Assembly: GCF_003071345.1 (NCBI RefSeq)
Contig: NZ_QCYK01000002.1
Location: 2,108,001 to 2,172,000, forward strand
DNA length: 64,000 nucleotides
Direction: 5' to 3'
DNA from: Chitinophaga parva
GTDB lineage: Bacteria > Bacteroidota > Bacteroidia > Chitinophagales > Chitinophagaceae
The stretch's first letter is position 1; the number at the start of each line of letters is the position of its first letter. Below, piece by piece: positions 1-8,267 of the stretch. Below the pieces are notes generated by a model that had not been told where the DNA came from, searched no databases, and worked only from the letters and a program-made list of their open reading frames with translations. The translations under genes were made by a program, and so were the position numbers.

Positions 1-1
1 T

Positions 2-307
2 TGGAGCTACCTGTTGTTCCTGGCGGTATATGGCATAGATGCAGTGCTCACCATCCTGCACCGCTTGCTGCTGCGCCAGAATATTTTCAAGGCCCACCGG
101 CTGCATTTTTACCAGATCCTGGCTAATGAAAAGAAGGTGCCCCACCTGGTGGTAAGCAGCGCCTATGCAGCGTTGCAGGCCCTTGTTATTGTATTGGTGA
201 TAAGCGGGGTCCTCGCATCGCCGTTGGCCATCTGGACAGCAGTACTGGTGCCACTGGCTGCCTGTTATACATTGGTAAAACCCCAGTTGATGACGCGCGG
301 CATATGA
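2..307 (+). CDS. Undecaprenyl-phosphate sugar-1-phosphate transferase (MraY/WecA family), C-terminal part
   Basis: This is the C-terminal ~100 residues of an integral membrane enzyme whose 5' part lies outside the window; the frame is open from base 2 without a convincing start. The segment YGIDAVLTI followed by HRLHFYQ matches the conserved last cytoplasmic loop of WecA/MraY-type polyprenyl-phosphate sugar-1-phosphate transferases, which start lipid-linked polysaccharide synthesis. Two hydrophobic helices follow. The stop overlaps the next start by 4 bp (ATGA), so it is translationally coupled to the PglD-like gene. With that gene and the CpsB-like phosphatase further on, this is probably the end of an exopolysaccharide or O-antigen cluster. 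The sugar specificity cannot be read. Confidence 0.8.
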   Translation, partial: WSYLLFLAVYGIDAVLTILHRLLLRQNIFKAHRLHFYQILANEKKVPHLVVSSAYAALQALVIVLVISGVLASPLAIWTAVLVPLAACYTLVKPQLMTRGI

Positions 308-822
308 AGGAGATCCTGATCTATGGCACTGGCGGGCACGCCCGCGTACTGGCAGACCTGGCGGGCGCCTGCGGCCTGCAGGTACTGGCTTATTTTGACG
401 ATGCCGCTGGGGGAATGCCTTATAGCACGGCTTTCCGGCCGGAGGTGCCTTTGCTGTGCGGCATTGGCAACAATAAAGTGAGAAAGCTGATAGCAGAAAG
501 GTCCGTGCATATTTTTGCCACGTTAGTGCATCCCACTGCAGTAGTAGCGGCCAGTGCGGAGGTGGGTAAGGGAAGCGTAGTGCTGGCCGGCGCGGTACTG
601 CAGGCCAGCGTGCAGGTAGGCAAACACGCCGTCATCAACATGAATGCCGCTGTAGACCATGATGTAATAGTGGGCGATTATGTGAGCGTTTATCCCGGTG
701 CTTACATTGGTGGCGGCGCGGAAATAGGCGAGGGCGCTGTCATTGGCCCTAATGCCACCGTACTGCGGAACGCCAAAGTGCCCTCCTGGACGGAAGTGCC
801 GCCAGGTGCGGTTTTTGGATGA
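304..822 (+). CDS. PglD/NeuD-family sugar O- or N-acyltransferase
   Basis: A 172-residue acyltransferase. The N-terminus has a small nucleotide-sugar-binding fold with GTGGHARV (residues 8-15), followed by hexapeptide repeats of a left-handed beta helix from about residue 75 to the end. His119 in NAAVDHD is in the place of the PglD catalytic base. The family acetylates UDP-4-amino sugars (PglD) or sialic acid (NeuD) using acetyl-CoA. It is shorter than the usual ~200-210 residues because the linker after the N-terminal fold is compact. It overlaps the transferase upstream by 4 bp and is followed by a hairpin terminator, so it ends the polysaccharide operon. The exact acceptor sugar is an inference left open. 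Confidence 0.8.
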   Translation: MKEILIYGTGGHARVLADLAGACGLQVLAYFDDAAGGMPYSTAFRPEVPLLCGIGNNKVRKLIAERSVHIFATLVHPTAVVAASAEVGKGSVVLAGAVLQASVQVGKHAVINMNAAVDHDVIVGDYVSVYPGAYIGGGAEIGEGAVIGPNATVLRNAKVPSWTEVPPGAVFG

Positions 823-851
823 ATTATTGAATAAATGAAGCCATAATTGAA

Positions 852-878
852 AAGCCTGCGGTTTTGTACTGCAGGCTT
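852..878. terminator. Bidirectional hairpin terminator
   Basis: The 8-bp perfect stem AAGCCTGC/GCAGGCTT with an 11-nt loop lies between the convergent acyltransferase and hyaluronidase-like genes. A-rich bases precede it on the plus strand, which suits termination of the minus-strand gene as well. Confidence 0.6.
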
Positions 879-905
879 AGTCGTTTCCAGGATATATCCG
901 GTCTT

Positions 906-1862
906 CTATTGCAATGCCTTCAATGCGGACTTCCCATACTGCATCAGCAGGGAATCATGGTAATCACTGAAATTATTCTGCTGCCTTTCATCGTCCCCCA
1001 GTTGATCCTTATGGTACCGGTACAGGTATACGTCTGCCCCCCACCATACAATGCCCTTGAAGAGGGGATTGCCTTTTCCAGCTTTTGTTATGGATTGTAA
1101 ATACCTGGAGAATTCATCCTGCGGTATCACGTGATTGGCGTCCCTGGCAGAACTGGGATGCCAGCGGTGCCAAATAAATGGCATTACCGGTTTGTTGATC
1201 CTTACGGCAAAGGATAGAATGTGCTGCATGAAACCCTGCACATTGTCGGCATTATCACTATTCAGATCCGCGCCCGTGAGAAAGCGGCTGTTGCGTTCAT
1301 AGAGCGAGGGGAAGAGGATATCCGCTTCTTGGAACAGGGGGGATAGCTTCTGGCAGGTGGCATCCCAGCTGCCGGCACTGTTGCGGGCAAAATTATTATA
1401 CGGTAAGCCATAGAAGCCCCAATATACATTAGGCCTGGTGGCTTTGGCAATGCGGATGGCCTTGATGAAATAGTCATTCACCGCACTGTTAAAATCCGCA
1501 GAACCTCTATCGGCCTTCCGCATAGTACTGTAGGGCGCCGATTCAATATCCAGCACACCGATGCCACCCTGCTGCGGATCGGGGAATGCGCGGGTAATGG
1601 CCGCCCTCAGGGAATCTGCATTGACCTGGTGCACGCGCTGCGGATCAATGCTGCCTTCGTATATGATGCGCACCTGCGTGCTAATATTGTTTTGCCGGAA
1701 AAAATTCCCGGCCGTAGTTCCGTAGTCATCCATACCAACGTACAAACGGGGCGCATTACCGAGCGCAAGCTTTTGTGCTACTGTTGTGCTCGCTGTAACA
1801 CAAAGAGACAATACAGGAAATAAGAGGGAGCGCGCAACACGCCCTAGTTGTTTAGTGGCCAT
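906..1862 (-). CDS. Secreted hyaluronidase-like (GH56-like) protein
   Basis: An exported protein of 318 residues. The ATG at 1862 is preferred because it opens a normal signal peptide (hydrophobic core LLFPVLSLCV, cleavage after TTVAQ); a TTG 33 bp upstream would give an atypical N-terminus. The stretch GIGVLDIESAP (about residues 100-110) resembles the catalytic GVIDFE/DWE motif of GH56 hyaluronidases, with Asp105 and Glu107 in the right spacing. PNVYWGFYGLP and ADILFPSLYE resemble two further GH56 blocks in the right order. GH56 is mainly an animal and venom family acting on hyaluronan or chondroitin. The fold assignment is moderate; activity on a glycosaminoglycan is inference. It stands alone, convergent with the polysaccharide genes. 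Confidence 0.5.
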   Translation of the reverse strand: MATKQLGRVARSLLFPVLSLCVTASTTVAQKLALGNAPRLYVGMDDYGTTAGNFFRQNNISTQVRIIYEGSIDPQRVHQVNADSLRAAITRAFPDPQQGGIGVLDIESAPYSTMRKADRGSADFNSAVNDYFIKAIRIAKATRPNVYWGFYGLPYNNFARNSAGSWDATCQKLSPLFQEADILFPSLYERNSRFLTGADLNSDNADNVQGFMQHILSFAVRINKPVMPFIWHRWHPSSARDANHVIPQDEFSRYLQSITKAGKGNPLFKGIVWWGADVYLYRYHKDQLGDDERQQNNFSDYHDSLLMQYGKSALKALQ

Positions 1863-2032
1863 CACTGTGGGTTTGAGACGATGGATCCTTTTCAAAAAGC
1901 AGGCCTGGCTGCCGCCGGCCTAAAAGATTAACACAATTCTAATCAATATTTCCCGGTTACAAGCACCCGCCCCTAACACAAAGATGTATAATAACATATA
2001 AGTTATAATTTAATTATTATTGAATTAAAGAA

Positions 2033-2040
2033 TATCTTTG
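2033..2040 (+). promoter_or_regulatory. Bacteroidota -7 element (TATCTTTG)
   Basis: An exact match to TAnnTTTG about 65 bp upstream of the 2106 start, in a very AT-rich stretch between divergent genes. No clear -33 TTTG at the usual spacing was seen, so this is only a half-supported promoter. Confidence 0.4.
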
Positions 2041-2105
2041 TTCCGCACCACAACGCGCCCGATGAAAACCTTATAGTAGATACCTATTTGAAGTGATCGT
2101 GTCCT

Positions 2106-3680
2106 ATGAAAGCTATTTCCGCTGGTCTTGCCCGCCGGTTGTTCCCTCTTTGCTGCTGGTTAGGCATCCTTTTATCAGCAACTATCCAATCTGACGCACA
2201 GGATGTGTCAATTACAAACCCGTCTCTGGAAGGACCTGTCCATATTGGTGATCCGCCCCCGCCATGGGTGCGGGTAGGCAAAACACCGGACACCCAGCCT
2301 GGCATTGCCGGCATCAGCCTGTCCGCCAGCGATGGGAAGACCTACGTAGGCGCCATTTTCTCCAACGGCTGGCAGGAGGCCTTCTCCCAGCAGTTATCCG
2401 GTACGCTCCGTGCCGGCCATGTATACACGATGTCGTTCGATCTTGCTTATCCGCCCAGGTACGCGGAAAACATACTCTGTGCAGGCTCTTTTGCCGTGTG
2501 GGCAGGCAATAGCCTGGGAGAAAAGGCGGAAACACTCTGGGTGTCCCATGCATTCTATAACACGGAATGGAAGCGTTTCACTGCCACCTTCCAGCCCAAG
2601 CACGACTATAGTTATCTCACCGTGGGGCCTTACCTGGAAATGTCCTGCGGTAAAGGTTATTACACTGGTGCCCTGGTAGATAACCTTTCCGGCAACATCC
2701 GCGAGGTGCCGGTGGTGACCATCTCTTCCCGGGCCACCTGCAGGGATTTTAATTCTGGCGAGGCTTCCGTAAACGTGGTTTCCGGCGTAGGCCCTTACAA
2801 CTACGAATGGGAGCAAACCGGCCTCCGGTCTGCCCATGCCGCCCACCTGGCCGCAGGCGGTTATACGGTGCGGGTACGCAGCGCCAATGGTACAGACACG
2901 GTGATGTCTGTAAACGTAGGCCAGATAGACCTGCAAACCACCGCCAGCGTGATAGACGCCAGCTGCTATGGCCTGCCGGATGGGCAGGTATCCCTGCAGC
3001 CCAGCGGGGGCAACGCGCCGTATACGTACAGCTACGATGGTGGCCGCACCTTCAGTGACAACGCAGTGCTGAAAGGCGCTATGGCCGGCAGTTACAATAT
3101 AAAAGTGAAGGATGCCTGGGGCTGCGGCATCGCCATGGATGGGATAGTGGTAAACCAGCCGGAGGGGCTGCGCATCACGGATTTGAAAAATTTCCCCACC
3201 AGCTGCCGTGAAAGCAACGATGGCAAAATACTCCTCACGGCAACAGGCGGCACCGCACCTTACCTGTACAAAGTAAACGGGGAAAGCTGGCAGGGCGATA
3301 GTGCGTTCATAAACCTGGCCCCGGGTACTTACACCTACCAGGTATCTGACGGTCATAACTGCACGGTGCAGGGAAGCACGGAGATCACGCGGGATGAAGT
3401 GACCTGCGCGGTGATCATCCCCACCGCCTTCTCACCAAACGGTGACGGGAAGAACGATGTTTTCCGCTTATGGATGCACGATGCGGTGACCAGTTACCGG
3501 CTTACGGTATACAACCGCTGGGGCTCCATGGTTTTCGCCACCAGCGATCCGGGGATGGGCTGGGATGGCATGGACCATGGTCGTAAGGCGGAGATAGGCC
3601 AATACCTCTGGATGGTCACTTATACCAATGGTAAGAACCAGGCTATGAAACAAACGGGGAGCCTGTCGTTGATACGCTGA
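2106..3680 (+). CDS. Secreted SprB-repeat protein with CHU_C type IX sorting domain (paralogue 1)
   Basis: A 524-residue exported protein. A signal peptide ends near residue 31 (QSDAQ). Residues ~34-195 form a galactose-binding-like beta domain (ITNPSLEG, then a long YTMSFDLAYPP strand region). Residues ~200-430 hold SprB-type repeats with the recurring pattern C-x-G-x(n)-G-G-x-x-P-Y-x-Y. The last ~90 residues are the gliding-motility-associated CHU_C domain: PTAFSPNGDGKNDVF, YNRWG, GWDG and GQYLW. The family is exported by the type IX system and fixed on the cell surface or released. Its paralogue at 4836-6476 has the same architecture. Role is probably adhesion or matrix binding; no catalytic motif was seen. 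Confidence 0.85.
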   Translation: MKAISAGLARRLFPLCCWLGILLSATIQSDAQDVSITNPSLEGPVHIGDPPPPWVRVGKTPDTQPGIAGISLSASDGKTYVGAIFSNGWQEAFSQQLSGTLRAGHVYTMSFDLAYPPRYAENILCAGSFAVWAGNSLGEKAETLWVSHAFYNTEWKRFTATFQPKHDYSYLTVGPYLEMSCGKGYYTGALVDNLSGNIREVPVVTISSRATCRDFNSGEASVNVVSGVGPYNYEWEQTGLRSAHAAHLAAGGYTVRVRSANGTDTVMSVNVGQIDLQTTASVIDASCYGLPDGQVSLQPSGGNAPYTYSYDGGRTFSDNAVLKGAMAGSYNIKVKDAWGCGIAMDGIVVNQPEGLRITDLKNFPTSCRESNDGKILLTATGGTAPYLYKVNGESWQGDSAFINLAPGTYTYQVSDGHNCTVQGSTEITRDEVTCAVIIPTAFSPNGDGKNDVFRLWMHDAVTSYRLTVYNRWGSMVFATSDPGMGWDGMDHGRKAEIGQYLWMVTYTNGKNQAMKQTGSLSLIR

Positions 3681-3682
3681 CC

Positions 3683-4420
3683 TTAGAGCTGCTGGTTTTT
3701 GAACCCATAGGTCTCCAGCATACGCACTATTTTCCTGCGCTGGCCCAGTTCTTCCAGGGCCTCCAGGTGTTTATGATGATGAATGTCCGTGCCTACGTAG
3801 TCCACCAGTTTTGCATCAATGAGGCGCTCCGCAATTTTCTGGATGGGCTTCCCGTAATAACCGGCCAGGGAGAGCAGGTTCACCTGCAGTTGCACACCCT
3901 TGGAGCGGATGGTTTCATACTGGCTGAAATTTTCATGCATATACATGTAACGTTCGGGGTGGGCCAGCAGGGGTTGATAGCCGGCGGTTTCCAGTTGGAA
4001 AAGCCACTGGTACATGGGTGCCTGTGAAAAGGCCATGGATACTTCTACCAGCACCAGCTTGTCTTTGAGGGTGAGTAAAGGTTGGGTGAGCCGCTCGTCA
4101 ATGGTTTCATCCAGGTAGTACTCCGCTGCGTAGTGCAGTGGCACGTTAAGGCCCTCTTCCCGCATGGCCGCCTGCAGTTGCTCATACGCAGGCTGCAAGG
4201 TGGCGGGGGAGTTATCATAGCGTTCTGATTTTATGTGCGGCGTGGTAATAAAATGGCGGATGCCCCAGGCTTGCAGCTGGCGCATAAAGTGAATGCTGGT
4301 AGCGGTGTCCTGCACGCCGTCGTCTACAGCGGGGAGCAGGTGGGAGTGAAGATCGGTGCCTATGCAGGCCAGGAATCCTTCCGTTTGCACGGGGTCCGGG
4401 TTTCGTTTAAAGAATAACAT
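3683..4420 (-). CDS. CpsB/YwqE-type PHP-domain tyrosine-protein phosphatase
   Basis: A cytoplasmic 245-residue metal-dependent phosphatase of the PHP superfamily. Metal ligands are visible: DLHSHLLPAVDDG (His25, His27), TTPH near residue 62, AEYYLDE, LLAHPERY and GTDIHHH. CpsB enzymes dephosphorylate the bacterial tyrosine kinase that controls chain length and export of capsule or exopolysaccharide. The length is usual for the family. It converges on the SprB-type gene with a 2-bp gap and no obvious terminator. The polysaccharide genes at the window start fit the role; the partner kinase is not in the window. Confidence 0.85.
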   Translation of the reverse strand: MLFFKRNPDPVQTEGFLACIGTDLHSHLLPAVDDGVQDTATSIHFMRQLQAWGIRHFITTPHIKSERYDNSPATLQPAYEQLQAAMREEGLNVPLHYAAEYYLDETIDERLTQPLLTLKDKLVLVEVSMAFSQAPMYQWLFQLETAGYQPLLAHPERYMYMHENFSQYETIRSKGVQLQVNLLSLAGYYGKPIQKIAERLIDAKLVDYVGTDIHHHKHLEALEELGQRRKIVRMLETYGFKNQQL

Positions 4421-4835
4421 GAACGATGCGTTTTGCGCGGTTTTACAAACTTAAGCATAAATGTAAAGGCCCGCGTGTTCCTTGCGCAGGCAAAGCCTGT
4501 GCCGGTCTGCCGGGATGGGCAATAACATATCAATAACACCTATACCTAAGCGCCATGACATAGACTGTACTAACTTCGCATTGCAATCGGGGAAAATACC
4601 GTGTTGCCGGTGGAAGTGAGCTCCTGCTTCCCCGTCCTGTGCTATCTTTCCTGGACCCAAACCTAAGCCAACAACGCATCAGCGTTTTTTCTCTATGCTA
4701 CCCGCCTGGAATCGCGGGGACTGCCAGCGGGACTGCCCTTTAGATCTTCCCGGTGCTGACCGGCTATTTGTGGAGCACCAGCCGGAGATCGTAGCAAACC
4801 GCGCTGACAGCTATTGCCAACTTTATTGAGTTTGT
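4421..4835. other. Non-coding interval between divergent genes, with nested inverted repeats
   Basis: No supported gene lies in these 415 bases. At 4743-4790 two nested pairs are visible (GATCT/AGATC and GGTGCT/AGCACC), and a competing pair CCGGCT 4760-4765 with AGCCGG 4780-4785 uses overlapping sequence. The element ends about 45 bp before the 4836 start, so it could sit in a 5' leader. Confidence 0.4.
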
Positions 4836-6476
4836 ATGCTGGATGTATTACGGTACGTCGGGGACGTAACCTGTGCCAACTTTAGATGTTTTGGGTTGCT
4901 CTTATTGCTAAATGGTTTTACTACCGGCGCCCTGGCCCAAACGGCAGTCATGCCGCCGGACGGCGCAGGCCTGGGAAGCAATAACAGTACCGCCACCGGC
5001 GTGGATATTCCCATCACTAATCCCTCGTTTGAAGACGGGGCGCAGGTGGATGCTGCACCCAAAGGCTGGTTCAAATTCGGGCAAACGCCGGATATTCAGC
5101 CTGGCATTAGTGACATTCACCACGCACCATCTGATGGTAACACCTACATGGGTTGCCTGCATGCGCCTTTTTATGACGAGGCCATTGGCCAGCAACTCGC
5201 CGCGCCTATGAAGGCCGGCGTTACCTACACCGTTTCTTTCGACCTGGCTTACCCGCCTTATTATTCCACCGGCATTTGCAGTGGTTCCTTTGCTATTTAT
5301 GGCAGCAATGCCGCCGCGGAAAAACAAGTATTGCTCTGGCACACGGAAAACTTTATGCACAAGGACTGGCAGCGTTATACCGCGGTGTTCACCCCCGCCA
5401 CAGACCTGCGGTACATCATCATTGGCCCGGATAATGATGCGGGTTGCGCATCCAGCCGCTACACCGCCACCCTCTTTGATAACTTTGCTACTGCGCTACA
5501 CGCACTACCCGTGATCAGCACGGAAACGACAGGCGCCTGCGCAGGTAGTGAAAATGGCAGCGCACGGGTAAAGATCGCGGACAATACCACCGGCTACCAG
5601 TATTTATGGACACCGGGAAATTACACCACCGCAACCGTGAATAACCTGCCCGCAGGTACTTACAATGTACGCGTTACAGATGCAATGGGCATTGTAAGCA
5701 ACCGTACCGTGACCGTGGGCACCACTGCGCTGAGCGTTACCCCGCACATAACACCGCCCACCTGCAGTAACCGTAATGATGCCGCCATTACGCTCAGTAC
5801 CGTTGGCGGCAAGGCTCCTTATACCTACAGTATGAGCAGCCTCGCCGTCCGGGATGTACCACAGTTCAGCAACCTGGCCGCCGGTACTTACAGCGTAAGC
5901 GTGCGCGATGCGGCAGGATGTGCCACCGTGGTGGATGGCATTGACATTGATAACCCGCCGGTGTTACGGATCGATAATATCACCACTCATCCCATCACGT
6001 GTGATAATGAGGAGCCCCAGGTATCCATTGTGCCGGATGGGGGCGTGGCACCTTACAGCTATAGCGTAGATGGCATACATTGGCAGGCGGAAAACAGCTT
6101 CACCCGCCTGGATGCCGGTAATTACGAAGTGCTGGTAAGTGATGCCAACCATTGCCAGGTAAGCGGCACCGCCAGCGTAACCCGCAATGATGCCCAATGC
6201 GCGGTAGTGGTGCCCAATGCTTTTACCCCGAATAACGATGGGCGCAATGACATCTTCAAACCCAGGGCATACGCCAACATCATGAACTACCGCCTCACTA
6301 TTTACAACCGCTGGGGCCAGCCCCTGTTCGACACCCGCGACCCCAGTACCGGGTGGAACGGGTATTTCAAAGGACAGTTACAGGAAGCAGGCGCTTACGT
6401 GTGGGTGCTCATTTACCGCGATGCGCAGGGACAGGACCGCAAACAGACCGGTGCGGTAACCCTGGTGAGGGGCTAA
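4836..6476 (+). CDS. Secreted SprB-repeat protein with CHU_C type IX sorting domain (paralogue 2)
   Basis: A 546-residue paralogue of the 2106-3680 product. The signal peptide has the core FGLLLLLNGF and ends at ALAQ (about residue 35). A galactose-binding-like domain begins at DIPITNPSFEDG; SprB-type repeats follow (APYTYS, GTYSVSVRDAAGC); the C-terminal ~90 residues carry PNAFTPNNDGRNDIF, YNRWG and a G-AYVW block of the CHU_C sorting domain. Both paralogues end in a conserved KQTG(A/S) segment. The two genes flank the CpsB-like phosphatase, which suggests duplication around it. Function is probably surface attachment or matrix binding; no enzyme motif was seen. Confidence 0.85.
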   Translation: MLDVLRYVGDVTCANFRCFGLLLLLNGFTTGALAQTAVMPPDGAGLGSNNSTATGVDIPITNPSFEDGAQVDAAPKGWFKFGQTPDIQPGISDIHHAPSDGNTYMGCLHAPFYDEAIGQQLAAPMKAGVTYTVSFDLAYPPYYSTGICSGSFAIYGSNAAAEKQVLLWHTENFMHKDWQRYTAVFTPATDLRYIIIGPDNDAGCASSRYTATLFDNFATALHALPVISTETTGACAGSENGSARVKIADNTTGYQYLWTPGNYTTATVNNLPAGTYNVRVTDAMGIVSNRTVTVGTTALSVTPHITPPTCSNRNDAAITLSTVGGKAPYTYSMSSLAVRDVPQFSNLAAGTYSVSVRDAAGCATVVDGIDIDNPPVLRIDNITTHPITCDNEEPQVSIVPDGGVAPYSYSVDGIHWQAENSFTRLDAGNYEVLVSDANHCQVSGTASVTRNDAQCAVVVPNAFTPNNDGRNDIFKPRAYANIMNYRLTIYNRWGQPLFDTRDPSTGWNGYFKGQLQEAGAYVWVLIYRDAQGQDRKQTGAVTLVRG

Positions 6477-6536
6477 ACCGGGCGTGCCATTGAAGTGTTA
6501 ACAATTTTATAAAATCGTTTGCTGCAACGCTTCCCC

Positions 6537-6544
6537 TATTTTTG
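6537..6544 (+). promoter_or_regulatory. Bacteroidota -7 element (TATTTTTG) before the sigma gene
   Basis: An exact TAnnTTTG match ending 18 bp before the ATG at 6563. Transcription would begin just downstream, which argues against the TTG at 6542 as the start. A TTTG at 6518-6521 lies closer than the usual -33 spacing. Confidence 0.4.
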
Positions 6545-6562
6545 AGGCAGTCATCCCGTACA

Positions 6563-7126
6563 ATGATAGCTGCCACCTCCGATATTATTTTTTGGGACCG
6601 TTTCCAGCAGGGCGATGCCACTGCATTTGAAATGCTCTTTAACCAGCAATGGGAGCCACTGATGCGCTACGCCTGTAGCATCATTGAGGATCATGCCCTG
6701 GTGCAGGACGTGCTGCAGAATTTTTTCATAGAGCTGTGGCAGAAGCGTACCACCCTGCCCCGGCCGGAAAGTGTACAGGCGTTCCTGGTATTTATGTTGC
6801 GCCACCGCCTGCTCAATGCGCTGCGCAGTGAAGACATCCGCAGCCGCCATGAGCAGGGCTTTGCAAAACTGGTGGACCAGGAAGAAGGTCATACCGCCAG
6901 CCAGTTGTATATGAAGGAAGTATATGCGCAGCTGCATCATTATGTAGACAGCCTGCCCCCGCGCATGCGCCAGGTCTTTTATATGCACCGCATGGAACAT
7001 AAGACCGTGGCTGAAATAGCCTCCCTGCTCAATGCCTCTGAACAGACCATCCGTAACCAGCTTAATACCGCCACCAAGCGCCTGCGGTTGCAACTGAAGT
7101 CGTCCTTCCTGACCCTCTTCCTCTAA
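6563..7126 (+). CDS. ECF RNA polymerase sigma-70 factor (Bacteroidetes SusC/D-linked type)
   Basis: A 187-residue ECF sigma factor. Region 2 spans roughly residues 14-80 (DATAFEMLFNQQWEPLMRYA, then DVLQNFFIELWQKR) and region 4 roughly 120-180 (LPPRMRQVFYMHR, followed by TVAEIASLLNASEQTIRNQL helix-turn-helix). Start is the ATG at 6563; a TTG at 6542 overlaps the likely promoter. It is followed by fecR, susC and susD in the same direction, the standard trans-envelope signalling arrangement in which the FecR protein holds the sigma until the TonB-dependent receptor is loaded. It therefore probably drives the 8268-13164 transporter genes. Confidence 0.9.
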   Translation: MIAATSDIIFWDRFQQGDATAFEMLFNQQWEPLMRYACSIIEDHALVQDVLQNFFIELWQKRTTLPRPESVQAFLVFMLRHRLLNALRSEDIRSRHEQGFAKLVDQEEGHTASQLYMKEVYAQLHHYVDSLPPRMRQVFYMHRMEHKTVAEIASLLNASEQTIRNQLNTATKRLRLQLKSSFLTLFL

Positions 7127-7213
7127 CCATTATTACCAAATTGTTAACTCGCCCTGCCGGATAGTTACACCGTCTTTCAAAAGTGACTACTTCATGAAAA
7201 GCGAAGTAAGATT

Positions 7214-8158
7214 TTGGACAAGTCATCACTATTATCCCTTATTGAAAAGTACAAAGCCGGTGAATGCAGCGCCGAAGAGATCGTGCTGTTGCATACCTGG
7301 ATGGAACAACTGGCGGCGGGTAGCCAGCCGGTACTCCTGCCCGAAAATGCGCGCCAGGCCGTGAAGGACCACGTAATGGCGCATCTTCATATCAAAGAAA
7401 AACCGGTTAAGATCTTCTCACTGCGTAAATGGGTGGCGGCCGCTGTGCTGCTGCCCTTTATCGGTGTAACCAGCTGGTACCTGCTGAAACCCGCTCCCGT
7501 ACAGTGGTTGAGCATTAGTACAAACGCACAGGAAGTAAGATCTGTACAGCTGCCGGATGGCAGTACTGCCTGGCTCTATGCCGGCACCACCCTGGAATAC
7601 CCCGCACAGTTCACCGGCAGGGAACGCCTGGTGAAGATAAAAGGGGAGGCCTTCTTTGACGTGCAACCTGCGCCAGACCAGCCTTTCATAGTAGCCGACC
7701 ATCAATTGAGCATAAAAGTACTGGGCACCAGTTTTAACGTGCGCCATTGGAAAGAAGAGCCCCTGAAAGTAATGGTGGCCACCGGTAAAGTACAGGTACA
7801 ATATGATAAGATGACACTGGGTGTACTGCAGGCCAGCCAGAAACTCACTTACAACCCGCTTACTAACCGGCTGCTGCTGGATAGTGCCAGCGCCGTGGAA
7901 GCAAAAGGTTTTGTGAACGGGGAAATGGTGTGCAGCAATGTATCCCTGCGGGAAGTACTTACTGAGCTGGAAGCCTTTTATGGCGTGCATTTCAGGAACA
8001 TGCCCGCGGAGCAGGGCCGCTTTAATGTGCACTTCAATGAGCACATGAACCTGGAAGACAAACTGAATATCCTGGAGAAGATCAGCATCACACCTGCCAT
8101 CCGTTTTGTACCGGCAGGAGACCGCACGTACCTCGTGCGCACCACCACACATCCGTAA
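7214..8158 (+). CDS. FecR-family anti-sigma factor
   Basis: A 314-residue single-pass inner-membrane anti-sigma factor. The N-terminal ~70 residues (SLIEKYKAGECSAEE) are the cytoplasmic sigma-binding part; a TM helix lies near residues 72-90 (WVAAAVLLPFIGVTSWYLL). The periplasmic FecR domain is marked by VQLPDGSTAWLYAGT and KGEAFFDVQP, and the C-terminal DUF4974-type domain by LREVLTELEAFYGVHF. The start is TTG, since no in-frame ATG lies nearby; an ATG at 7195 is in another frame. It lies 88 bp after the sigma gene. It should sense the SusC signalling (STN) domain encoded next. Confidence 0.9.
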   Translation: MDKSSLLSLIEKYKAGECSAEEIVLLHTWMEQLAAGSQPVLLPENARQAVKDHVMAHLHIKEKPVKIFSLRKWVAAAVLLPFIGVTSWYLLKPAPVQWLSISTNAQEVRSVQLPDGSTAWLYAGTTLEYPAQFTGRERLVKIKGEAFFDVQPAPDQPFIVADHQLSIKVLGTSFNVRHWKEEPLKVMVATGKVQVQYDKMTLGVLQASQKLTYNPLTNRLLLDSASAVEAKGFVNGEMVCSNVSLREVLTELEAFYGVHFRNMPAEQGRFNVHFNEHMNLEDKLNILEKISITPAIRFVPAGDRTYLVRTTTHP

Positions 8159-8267
8159 GTTGGCGGAAAAAAAGTGCATACCACACAAAAAAGATACGGG
8201 TACCCGACCCGCAAAAGCGCTGGCGGCGAGGGACCTCCTAAAAGTTCATTCAAAATCACACACAACA

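Noticed and set aside
4451..4660. 69-codon open frame on the minus strand
   Set aside because: It has no start context and lies in the leader region with inverted repeats.
7195..7213. ATG start for the first fecR
   Set aside because: The ATG at 7195 is out of frame; only TTG at 7214 opens the FecR frame with a normal N-terminus.
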